Source: JADFGZ01 sp965222345
GTDB lineage: Bacteria > Acidobacteriota > Terriglobia > 2-12-FULL-54-10
Direction: 5' to 3'
DNA: 64,000 nucleotides
Assembly: GCA_965222345.1 (NCBI GenBank)
Contig: CBDCTS010000007.1
Span: 868,001-932,000, forward strand
Position 1 is the first letter of the stretch. Each line of letters starts with the position of its first letter. The notes beneath the pieces were generated by a model. That model worked only from the letters and a program-made list of their open reading frames with translations. It did no database searches and was not told the origin of the DNA. Below, piece after piece: positions 18,153 through 25,655 of this stretch. The position numbers were made by a program, and so were the translations under genes.

Positions 18153-18346
18153 TACGTCGCTACTCCAGTTCCGGCTTCGTGGGCCTAACGACCCTGAACT
18201 GACCGGCGCCACCCGAAACGGCCGGAGGGCAACGGCGACCCCGACAAGAATACACGCTGAACACCAGGAAAGGTTCACAAAACTGCGGGTAGCAACGACC
18301 CACGACAAGGAAGCGCTCGTCTTGGTTGCCCCTCCCCGATAGAGAG

Positions 18347-18540
18347 GACAGGCCTGGAGGCCTGTCACTACCTGAATGCTAAGGGGACAGGCGGGAATAC
18401 TTGTGGCCACCTGTGCACCCCGGTCGACAGGCAAGTGCAGGCCTTTCGGCCTACACGCCAGAGGACAGGTTGGAGGAAATGGAGCACAGGTCTTACCGGC
18501 CTGTGCTCTTAGAAAACAGGCAAGAATGCCTGCCCTACCT
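18347..18540. repeat. Cluster of short palindromic repeats, copy A
   Basis: Starts with a perfect 9-bp inverted repeat, GACAGGCCT GG AGGCCTGTC (18347-18366). Then come further ACAGGC.../...GCCTGT units, including GGAGCACAGGTCTTACC...CCTGTGCTCT (18481-18508) and ACAGGCAAGAATGCCTGCCC (18516-18535). Confidence 0.8.
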
Positions 18541-18550
18541 GGCTCGGACA

Positions 18551-18612
18551 CGGTCGTTTCGGTTCCTTCGGTAGATTCGGTTTCCTCGGTAGATTCGGAA
18601 TTTTCGGAATAA
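18551..18612. repeat. Degenerate TTCGGTAGA tandem tract
   Basis: GTTTCGGTTCC, TTCGGTAGA, TTCGGTTTCC, TCGGTAGA, TTCGGAATT and TTCGGAAT follow each other. This is an approximately 18-bp unit repeated about three times with drift. Confidence 0.6.
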
Positions 18613-18846
18613 TTTTGATGCCCCCGGAATTTGCGCGAGGGAAAATCCGGGCCGGAGGGCGTTTGTGAAGCTTAGGAGGGGAGACGAGTGAGAGGAAAAA
18701 TGTTTTTTGCAAAACGAGCCCATTATGTCTTTTAGAATCAACAAAAGCAATGGGTTTGTTTTGGGTTTGATTGGGTTTGTTTGGCTAAAAAAGCCGCTGG
18801 AATGCCAACCGAGGCCACTGATCGGAAGGTGTAGGTGAGGCAGGCA

Positions 18847-18960
18847 GGAGGGAAATGGAGCACAGGCCTTACCAGCCTGTGCTCTCTACAGGGCAGGCAA
18901 GAATGCCTACCCTACCTAAGGCAAGAATGCCTGCCCTACCTACAGGCAAGAATGCCTGTC
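18847..18960. repeat. Cluster of short palindromic repeats, copy B
   Basis: GGAGGGAAATGGAGCACAGG...CCTGTGCTCT repeats the unit at 18470-18508 nearly base for base. It is followed by three tandem GGCAAGAATGCCT(A/G)CCCTACCT-type units ending GGCAAGAATGCCTGTC. Each unit can fold into a small hairpin. Confidence 0.8.
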
Positions 18961-19167
18961 GCTTCCACCGGCAGGGAGATCGGCCTGGCAGAGCAGTAAA
19001 TCAACCTATCCTCCTCGAATGAGTTTTCAACTTTACAGAAGAAGATTTACAGCCGGTCTGCCGTCACCGATTTCGGTTTGCGCCAAATCTGACATAATTG
19101 TCCTTTTTCGGAAGGAGATGGGGAAATCAGCAACTAAAGACACGGAGGAAGCATCCAAATAGATAAC

Positions 19168-19329
19168 ATGAGGTGCGCCGTGATTCGAAATCAGGCAAGG
19201 TTCCTTGCTCCCGTTCCGCTGTTCATTCTGATTACACTCGCTGAAATTTCACATGCGCAATATATAATTGAAGATGGAGGTAATTCATGTCATCGACGCT
19301 TTTTCTTGGCTTGGTCCTGGGTGTTCTGA
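19168..19329 (+). CDS. Small leader-type ORF with signal-peptide-like sequence
   Basis: 53 codons, with GGAGGAAG about 15 bases upstream. Residues 12-31 look like a signal peptide ending in SHAQ, but nothing follows it: the frame runs into msrA's first 43 bases and stops. It could be the remnant of an exported protein or a translated leader of msrA. Confidence that it makes a product is low. Confidence 0.25.
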   Translation: MRCAVIRNQARFLAPVPLFILITLAEISHAQYIIEDGGNSCHRRFFLAWSWVF

Positions 19330-19964
19330 CTTTACTTGTTGGTGGACTTTTCCTGCGTTCAGGCTCGGCTCTTCAAGCGGCTGAGTCCTTTCCCGATCCG
19401 GTGGTCGATATGGATCGCTCCGACACGAAAGCCAATCGAACCGCAGTACTTGCGGGCGGATGCTTTTGGTGTACCGAGGCGGTCTTCGAACAACTCAGCG
19501 GTGTGAGCGATGTCGTCTCCGGTTATGCCGGCGGTAGGCGGGAAACGGCCCGCTATGGTCCGGTGAGCTCGGGAGAAACGGACCATGCCGAATCCATCCA
19601 GATCACGTTCGATCCTTCCAATATCTCTTACGGACAGTTGCTTAAGGTTTTCTTTAGCGTGGCGCACGATCCTACCCAGTTAAACCGGCAGGGCCCCGAT
19701 TATGGGCGGCAGTACCGCTCAGAGATCTTCTGCGCCGACGCCGAGCAGAAACAGATCGCAGAGGCCTACATCGGGCAACTGCAGAAGGCCAACGTGTTCA
19801 GCAAACCGATCGTCACCGAGGTAAGCGACCTTGAGGCTTTCTATCCGGCCGAGGAGTATCACCAGGATTTCGTCGAGCGGAACCCCCGACATCCCTACGT
19901 AGTCGTTAACGCGATCCCGAAGGTGCAGAAAACGAAGAAGGCATTCTCGTCGTTAGCGAAGTAG
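19287..19964 (+). CDS. msrA: Peptide methionine (S)-S-oxide reductase, membrane-anchored or exported
   Basis: Repairs oxidised methionine. Seen: catalytic motif GGCFWCTEAVF (Cys near residue 59), VSGYAGG, DHAESIQITFDP and GPDYGRQYRSEIF. The last 30 residues lack the usual resolving cysteines, so only the active-site Cys and Cys62 are evident. An N-terminal hydrophobic stretch (about residues 4-31) marks it for the periplasm, unlike the cytosolic form. The ATG has GGAGG 8 bases upstream. It stands alone, flanked by repeat DNA. Confidence 0.94.
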   Translation: MSSTLFLGLVLGVLTLLVGGLFLRSGSALQAAESFPDPVVDMDRSDTKANRTAVLAGGCFWCTEAVFEQLSGVSDVVSGYAGGRRETARYGPVSSGETDHAESIQITFDPSNISYGQLLKVFFSVAHDPTQLNRQGPDYGRQYRSEIFCADAEQKQIAEAYIGQLQKANVFSKPIVTEVSDLEAFYPAEEYHQDFVERNPRHPYVVVNAIPKVQKTKKAFSSLAK

Positions 19965-20160
19965 TAGCTGCACGAGGCTGAATCGGCAGCTCTTGGGAGG
20001 GTCTGGCGAGCATTGCCGGCCCCTTCTGAAGCAAGTTGAAATGGATTTGTCTCAATCGATTCGCGAAAATCTTACAATGGCCCAAAGGTTACTTTTTCAC
20101 TGGGACCCATTGTAATAGCGCCGCAAGTGTGCTGTTCTATCGGTTCTTGGGCTGCAGAAT

Positions 20161-20853
20161 GTGGAAGAGAAAATCTGTCTGATCATCCCCGCCTTCAATG
20201 AGGCCCCCTCGATTGGCCAGGTCCTGGACAGTCTGCCTCCCGGATTCTTTTCCAACATAATCGTGGTGGACAACGGAAGCACGGACCGCACGGCGGAGAT
20301 CGCGGCGGCCCGCGGCGCGACAGTAGTCAGCGAAAGCCGGCGAGGCTATGGCCGGGCCTGCATGGCCGGAATGGCTGGACTGCCTCCGGACTGTAGTGTC
20401 GTCGTATTCATGGACGCCGACGCCAGCGACGACCCTAGCGATGTCCAGCGGCTGCTGGAGCCGATTTTGAAGCACGAGGCCGACCTCGTGACGGGCTCAC
20501 GCCGCAGCACAGGGTTCGGTAAGAGCGTGCTGGCTCCCCACCAGCGTCTCGGAAACGCTCTCTCCACTCTCCTGATTCGCCTTCTGTTTCGCTTTCGATA
20601 TACCGACCTGGGTCCTTTCCGGGCGATTCGCTCCCACAAGTTGCAGCTCCTTGAGATGCAGGACCCCACCTACGGCTGGACGGTGGAGATGCAAATAAAA
20701 GCTTTGCAACGAGGCTTGCGGGTTCGGGAGGTGGCGGTGAACTATCGTCCGCGAATCGGAAGCAGCAAAATCTCAGGCAACCTGCGGGCCAGCGTTGCCG
20801 CCGGAGTAAAAATCGTATGGACCATCGCCCGGCTGGCCGTGGCGCGCCATTAG
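20161..20853 (+). CDS. Family 2 glycosyltransferase, dolichol/polyprenyl-phosphate type
   Basis: 230 residues. Seen: LIIPAFNEAPSIGQVLDSLP at 7-26, VVDNGSTDRTAEIA, the DxD in VFMDADASDDP, and the later RIGSSKISG motif typical of the DPG/DPM-synthase-like group that makes polyprenyl-phosphate sugars. There are no C-terminal membrane helices. The GTG at 20161 is the first start in frame; no strong ribosome site precedes it. It is convergent with dnaJ, 21 bp apart. Confidence 0.88.
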   Translation: MEEKICLIIPAFNEAPSIGQVLDSLPPGFFSNIIVVDNGSTDRTAEIAAARGATVVSESRRGYGRACMAGMAGLPPDCSVVVFMDADASDDPSDVQRLLEPILKHEADLVTGSRRSTGFGKSVLAPHQRLGNALSTLLIRLLFRFRYTDLGPFRAIRSHKLQLLEMQDPTYGWTVEMQIKALQRGLRVREVAVNYRPRIGSSKISGNLRASVAAGVKIVWTIARLAVARH

Positions 20854-20874
20854 AACTCCCAATCAGACGGAAGG

Positions 20875-22017
20875 CTAATGGAAGATATCTCTTACCTTAT
20901 CGGAAAACTTTTTTCCGTTTGGCCGGTTGTCGGCTTTCATGGTGGAACTCAACTGTTCCAGCAGGCGACGTTGTTCCCGTGTGAGGCGGGTGGGGGTTAT
21001 AACATTCACGTCAACGTACAGATCCCCTCTGCCTCGACCGTTGACGTGTGGGATTCCCTTCCCGCGAATACGGAAGCGGCTGCCGGACTGGGTGCCTTCC
21101 GGGACGTTCAGACTCTCCTGGCCTTCCATCGTCGGCACCTTGATCTGCGCGCCCAGGGAGGCCTGGGGAAAGCTGATGGGGACCCGGCAAAACAGATTAT
21201 GATCCTCGCGTTCGAAGAAAGGATGCTCTTGGACGTGCAGAACGACATAGAGGTCGCCGGGTTGGCCCCCCTGCGGTCCGGCTTCCCCCTCCCCGGCGAC
21301 GCGCAGTTTGCTGCCGGAATCAACCCCTGCCGGTATCCCAATCTCCAGGGTTTTTTCGCCGCGGATGCGCCCTTCCCCGCGGCACCGGCCGCAAGGGTCT
21401 TTGAGAATTTTCCCCGTCCCGGAGCAGGTGCCGCAAGTGCGATTGATGCTGAAGAAACCCTGCTGGTATCTCAGGTGACCTTGCCCGCCGCAAGCGTGGC
21501 AGTCGGTTGGACCCCTGCCGGGCTTGGCGCCGCTTCCGCTGCAGGTCGGGCACCTTTCCATCCGTGGAATTTTGATTTTGGTTTTCATGCCGAAGGCGGC
21601 TTCTTCAAAACTAATCTCCAGGTCGTAGCGCAAATCCGCGCCGCGCTGGTTGCGGGCGCGCCTTCTCGATCCAGAACCGCCCCCGAACAGGTCCCCAAAT
21701 CCGAAAAGGTCCCCGAAAACATCGCTGAACTCGGAAAATACGTTGGGATCGAAGCCGCCGGTCCCGGAGAGTCCAGCATGGCCGAACCGATCGTATTGAG
21801 CCCTTCGCTGCGGATCGCTGAGAACGCTATACGCTTCCGCAGCCTCCTTAAACTTTTCTTCGGCGTGTTCCTTGTTATCAGGGTTCTTGTCCGGATGCCA
21901 TTTCAGGGCCAATTTGCGGTAGGCGCTTTTGATCTCCTGGTCGCTGGCCGAACGGGACACGCCCAACAGCTCATAGTAATCGGATTTTCCGTTCAAAACT
22001 TCACTCCGGTTGGACAT
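20875..22017 (-). CDS. dnaJ: Chaperone DnaJ
   Basis: Hsp40 co-chaperone of DnaK. Seen: J domain with the HPDK motif, a Gly/Phe-rich linker (SDVFGDLFGFGDLFGG), four zinc-finger repeats CxxCxGxG (CPTCSGSG, CHACGGQG, CGTCSGTG, CGRCRGEG) and the substrate-binding C-terminal domains. I chose the ATG at 22017, preceded by AGGAAG at a good distance; an upstream TTG at 22047 would add ten residues. It overlaps the grpE end by 17 bp. dnaK is not in the window. Confidence 0.96.
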   Translation of the reverse strand: MSNRSEVLNGKSDYYELLGVSRSASDQEIKSAYRKLALKWHPDKNPDNKEHAEEKFKEAAEAYSVLSDPQRRAQYDRFGHAGLSGTGGFDPNVFSEFSDVFGDLFGFGDLFGGGSGSRRRARNQRGADLRYDLEISFEEAAFGMKTKIKIPRMERCPTCSGSGAKPGRGPTDCHACGGQGHLRYQQGFFSINRTCGTCSGTGKILKDPCGRCRGEGRIRGEKTLEIGIPAGVDSGSKLRVAGEGEAGPQGGQPGDLYVVLHVQEHPFFEREDHNLFCRVPISFPQASLGAQIKVPTMEGQESLNVPEGTQSGSRFRIRGKGIPHVNGRGRGDLYVDVNVITPTRLTREQRRLLEQLSSTMKADNRPNGKKFSDKVRDIFH

Positions 22018-22639
22018 CAGGGGACTTCCTGGCAGATTCCTCGGCAAGGCCGGAAGGCTGGGCAGCAGGATGCTTGGCCACTTTCACCATAGCCGGACGC
22101 AAGAGGCGCTGCTTGAAGAGATAGCCTCTCTGCAACTCTTCCACAATTTGCTGATCCGGGTACTCGCTGGTCTCCACCGTCATCATGGCTTCGTGCAAGC
22201 GCGGATCGAATTCACTGCCTTTGGCCTCTATGACCTCCAGACCTAGCTTTTGGAGAGCGTCCAAAAATTGCTTATAAATCATTTGCATGCCCTTGCGGAA
22301 TTCATCGCCGCCTCCGTCGCCACTCAGCGCCAATTCAAACCCGTCTAATATGGGCAGCAAGGACTTGACCGCCTCGAAGAGGCCATATTTCAGGAATTCG
22401 CTTCTTTCCCTCTCCGTCCGTTTTCGGAAGTTTTCCAGATCCGCCTGCTTGCGCAAGAGCTGATCGAATAACTGTCCCTTTTCGGCAAGAAGCTTTTCCA
22501 CCATCTCTTCCAGATTTCCCTCGGGAGGAGCCGGGGCGGGAGTCGAATTCTCAGACGGGGAGGATTCCTCCAGGGCAACCGGAGACGTTGCGTGATCCTC
22601 GGAATCAGCCTGTTTTTGGCCGCTGGGTTTGCTGGACAT
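22001..22639 (-). CDS. grpE: Nucleotide exchange factor GrpE
   Basis: Releases ADP from DnaK. Seen: an acidic, Pro-rich N-terminus, a long helix EKGQLFDQLLRKQADLENFRKRTERER, and the C-terminal beta domain with DPRLHEAMMTVE and GYLFKQRLLRPAMVKVAK. ATG at 22639; a TTG two codons earlier is the alternative start. It is seven bases after hrcA and overlaps dnaJ, so hrcA-grpE-dnaJ is one operon. Confidence 0.95.
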   Translation of the reverse strand: MSSKPSGQKQADSEDHATSPVALEESSPSENSTPAPAPPEGNLEEMVEKLLAEKGQLFDQLLRKQADLENFRKRTERERSEFLKYGLFEAVKSLLPILDGFELALSGDGGGDEFRKGMQMIYKQFLDALQKLGLEVIEAKGSEFDPRLHEAMMTVETSEYPDQQIVEELQRGYLFKQRLLRPAMVKVAKHPAAQPSGLAEESARKSPDVQPE

Positions 22640-22648
22640 GGTCAATTG

Positions 22649-23695
22649 TCAATTCAGTTCCTGGTGTTTAAACAACCGGCCAATGTAGCCCACGGCGCGG
22701 ATGACACGCTCATATTGCATGCGGACAGGCCCCAAAATGGCCAAGCGACCGGTCCCCTTTCCCTCTAAACAGTAGGGGGTTCCGATCAGGGCAAAACTTT
22801 TCAGCAAGAAAGGCCGTCCGGGCAAGCCGATCACCACTTGGAGCGGATCGCCGGGGCTTTGGATACATTCGTTCACGAGGCGAACCAGATTTTCCTTTTC
22901 CTCCAACGCCTTGAGCAATTTCCGTATGCTCTGCGGATCAGCCAGCTCGGGCTGTCCGATCAGATTGGAGGCTCCCTCCAGAAAAACTTCCACTTGCGGG
23001 ACATCTTCCAGCATCCCTTGCGCGTGGAGTTGTTGCAGATCCTTCAGCACCTTGTCATAGACGGCGCGCTCTGCGGCCAGGCGTTTGACCAGCTCATCCT
23101 GAATCTTCCCAAACTCCCAGCCTCGAAAGTGATGGAGCAGATATTTCGCCGCGCTATCCAGGTCGTCCTGCGACAATTCGGCTTCCACTCGGATGGTGCG
23201 ATTTTGAACCCGAGAGAGACCAGAAACGATCACAACCAAAATACGATGATCGCTCATGCGCACAAAGTGGATGTGTTCGAGAATCGTCTTGGCAATCGGC
23301 TCACATATGACCAATCCCAGGTTCCGGGAGATCTGCGATAACACTCTGGAGGTCTTTTCGAAAACCTCTTCTTTCAAAACACCCTCCCGCACTCCCAGTT
23401 GCGAGAGGATTAGATTTTCATCTGCGCGGCTTGGCGGCTGATTGGCGTCACAGATGCTCACATAGTAGCGGTACGCCTTGTCTGTGGGGACCCTCCCGGC
23501 GGAAACATGCGGCTGCTCCAAATAGCCTTCCTCTTCCAACTCCAGCATGATGTTCCGAATGCTGGCGGGACTGAGTCCATCTTTCCGCTGGCGGGAAACC
23601 GCGCGCGAACCCACGGGTTCTCCCGTTAGAATGTGGGTCCGGATCACAGCCATTAAAGTCTCGTAGCTTCTGCCTTCAGGCATTGCCGGCTCCAT
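22649..23695 (-). CDS. hrcA: Heat-inducible transcription repressor HrcA
   Basis: Represses the dnaK/groE class by binding CIRCE operators. Seen: N-terminal winged helix with VGSRAVSRQRKDGLSPASIRNIMLELEE, SAGRVPTDKAYRYYV, a GAF-like middle domain, and C-terminal VIGLPGRPFLLKSFALIGTPY and LAILGPVRMQYERVI. 348 residues, usual for the family. Two starts are possible (ATG at 23695 or 23683). I looked for a CIRCE site in the 138 bp upstream and found only a half-site (AGCACTC at 23745-23751). Confidence 0.95.
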   Translation of the reverse strand: MEPAMPEGRSYETLMAVIRTHILTGEPVGSRAVSRQRKDGLSPASIRNIMLELEEEGYLEQPHVSAGRVPTDKAYRYYVSICDANQPPSRADENLILSQLGVREGVLKEEVFEKTSRVLSQISRNLGLVICEPIAKTILEHIHFVRMSDHRILVVIVSGLSRVQNRTIRVEAELSQDDLDSAAKYLLHHFRGWEFGKIQDELVKRLAAERAVYDKVLKDLQQLHAQGMLEDVPQVEVFLEGASNLIGQPELADPQSIRKLLKALEEKENLVRLVNECIQSPGDPLQVVIGLPGRPFLLKSFALIGTPYCLEGKGTGRLAILGPVRMQYERVIRAVGYIGRLFKHQELN

Positions 23696-23833
23696 CCCAG
23701 AACTAACTTCAAAATAAGGACTTATCCTAAAATATTTCCTTTCAAGAGCACTCTCTTGATTTTACTGGCCCCCCTGTAGCCCTGTCAAGGCTGAGCCCGA
23801 CCTGGAAGGAGTTCATGAGCGGACAGGATAGCT

Positions 23834-25516
23834 TCAAAAACTTCTTCCAGCAGCGGCATCCAGAGCCGGCTGGTTCCGGTAGCGCTGGACCGCCAACCCC
23901 GCCTCGATGGCGAGCCAAATGGCGAGGAAGAAAATCAGCCCGCCGGTGAACAGGAGAGTCCATTCGCGCTGCTGCCAGAAGTCCGCCAGCTTGCTGGCCA
24001 TGGCCGTAAGGGTCGAAACCATCATGAACAGCATAGGCACCAGCGTATAGATGACCGGCTTGCCACGCCGCAACAGATAGAGGGTTACCGCCAGCAATGC
24101 CAGGCCAGCCATGAGTTGGTTGGTGGTGCCGAACAGTTGCCAGAGGATGAGACCGGCGGCCTGTCCGCCGCTCTCGAAGAAGGCGAAGAACCAGATCGCC
24201 GCCACCGCCAGGGCCGAGGCCAAGTAGCGGTTCCCCAGCGCGGGGACTCGCACCGTCTCGCTGATCTCGGAGATATTGTAGCGCAACAAACGGGTGGCCG
24301 AATCCAGGGTAGTCAGGGCGAACGACACCACAACCACGGCGACAAACGTACTTCCCAGCTCGGCGGGTATTCCGAGGGCGGTGAGAAAACGGGAAGTCCC
24401 TCCAATAAAGGCGCCGATGTTGTTGCCCAGACCCTCGGCGCTCTGCCAGCTTCCATAGTGCCCCAGCCAATCTTCCCGCGAAATAAAGCCAGCCGTGCAG
24501 GCCAGCACCGCCATCAGCCCCAGCAGCGATTCACCGATCATCCCGCCATAGCCGATGAACTGAGCGTCGGTCTCGCGATCCAACTGCTTGGCCGTTGTTC
24601 CGGAAGAAACCAGCGAATGGAAGCCGCTGGCCGCTCCGCAGGCGATCACAATGAAAACGAACGGGAACATCGGCGGCGCCCCCTCCGGATGGAGATTGAT
24701 CGCCGGGGCCACGAAATCCGGTGGAGAGACGAACAACCCCAGATACATCCCGCCCAGTCCCAGGTATAGCAGCAGACTGTTGATGTAGTCCCGGGGCTGT
24801 AGCAGCATCCAGACTGGCAGCACGCTGGCCACGAATGCGTAGAGCAGCAGCATCCATTTCCAATGGCCCAGCGAGGGGCCGAGGATAGGTTGCCCAATGC
24901 CAATCCAGACAAAGGCGAGCATCGCCAGAAACCCAACCGTGCTCACGGGCGGGATGCGCCAGCCACGCCGGTAGATCACCACGCCCATGACGATCGCAAT
25001 CAGCATCAGCGATCCGCTCGGCAGCACGGCTTCGGGATAAAACTCAGGCGAGAACAACACCGCCACAACGTGGACGAAGACGCCCATAGCCAGCGCAATC
25101 AGAAAAAAAATGATGAGATGAAAAAGGGTTTTGGCGCGCGAACCGATCAAACCTTCGGCTACCTTGCCGATGGACATGCCTCGCGAGCGGACCGAAACCA
25201 CCAGCGCGCCGAAATCATGGACCGCGCCCACTAAAATGGCTCCCAGCACCACCCACAACATGGCCGGAGCCCATCCCCAGATCACTGCGACGGCGGGCCC
25301 CAACATCGGCGAGAGCCCCGTGATCGAGGCATAGTGGTGGCCAAACAGAACGTAGCGGTTCGCCGGAACGTAGTCGACCTCGTCCCGCATTGTGTGGGCC
25401 GGAGTTTGTCGGGCTGGATCGAGATCGAAGATTTTCCGCCCGAGGTGCCGGGCATAAAAACGGTAGCCCAACAGATACAGAGCGAAACAGAAAAGAGCAG
25501 CTGTAATCGGGCTCAT
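23834..25516 (-). CDS. cstA: Carbon starvation protein CstA family transporter
   Basis: Inner-membrane transporter related to the pyruvate/peptide uptake system of E. coli. Seen: the family's start YARHLGRKIFDLDPARQTPAHTM, VDYVPANRYVLFGHHYASITGLSP, and GFHSLVSSGTTAKQLDRETDAQFIGYGGM. About 15 hydrophobic segments in 560 residues; this is the shorter CstA type. Downstream of the NSS transporter genes on the same strand. Confidence 0.93.
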   Translation of the reverse strand: MSPITAALFCFALYLLGYRFYARHLGRKIFDLDPARQTPAHTMRDEVDYVPANRYVLFGHHYASITGLSPMLGPAVAVIWGWAPAMLWVVLGAILVGAVHDFGALVVSVRSRGMSIGKVAEGLIGSRAKTLFHLIIFFLIALAMGVFVHVVAVLFSPEFYPEAVLPSGSLMLIAIVMGVVIYRRGWRIPPVSTVGFLAMLAFVWIGIGQPILGPSLGHWKWMLLLYAFVASVLPVWMLLQPRDYINSLLLYLGLGGMYLGLFVSPPDFVAPAINLHPEGAPPMFPFVFIVIACGAASGFHSLVSSGTTAKQLDRETDAQFIGYGGMIGESLLGLMAVLACTAGFISREDWLGHYGSWQSAEGLGNNIGAFIGGTSRFLTALGIPAELGSTFVAVVVVSFALTTLDSATRLLRYNISEISETVRVPALGNRYLASALAVAAIWFFAFFESGGQAAGLILWQLFGTTNQLMAGLALLAVTLYLLRRGKPVIYTLVPMLFMMVSTLTAMASKLADFWQQREWTLLFTGGLIFFLAIWLAIEAGLAVQRYRNQPALDAAAGRSF

Positions 25517-25547
25517 AGCAAAACTCTACGGTCGCCAGTAGCGGGGA

Positions 25548-25655
25548 TTACTCGCCCTTGCCACTACGCTTAGAAATCTTCACAAAGAAGCGGATCGTGA
25601 TGCTGACAACGACGGCCCAGGTGACCGCCAGCATGATCCAAGCTGTAGTCGTCAT
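25548..25655 (-). CDS. MetS-type small subunit of NSS transporter
   Basis: 35 residues starting MTTTAWIMLAVTWAVVV, with one membrane helix and a basic tail (KISKRSGKGE). Its ATG overlaps the stop of the NSS transporter by four bases (ATGA at 25652-25655), so the two are translationally coupled. Size, position and the MTT-x-AWIM start match the tiny MetS subunits that accompany MetP-like NSS transporters. Confidence 0.8.
   Translation of the reverse strand: MTTTAWIMLAVTWAVVVSITIRFFVKISKRSGKGE

Larger units (their letters stand above)
18153..19286. other. Long intergenic stretch rich in short palindromes
   Basis: No convincing protein gene in about 1.1 kb. It holds two clusters of related short palindromes and a degenerate TTCGG-rich tract (listed separately), plus a 53-codon leader frame just before msrA. 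Confidence 0.7.

Noticed and set aside
18153..18551. N-terminal 133 codons of the small membrane protein frame
   Set aside because: They read through palindromic repeats and have a Cys/Pro/Gly-rich composition unlike a protein domain.
18481..18960. CRISPR array
   Set aside because: The repeats are short palindromes in tandem or at irregular spacing with no unique spacers of constant length and no cas genes.
20878..22092. 404-codon frame opposite dnaJ
   Set aside because: Antisense shadow of dnaJ; no protein-like features.
23740..23775. Possible CIRCE operator upstream of hrcA
   Set aside because: Only an AGCACTC half-site is present; the inverted GAGTGC half at nine bases is absent.
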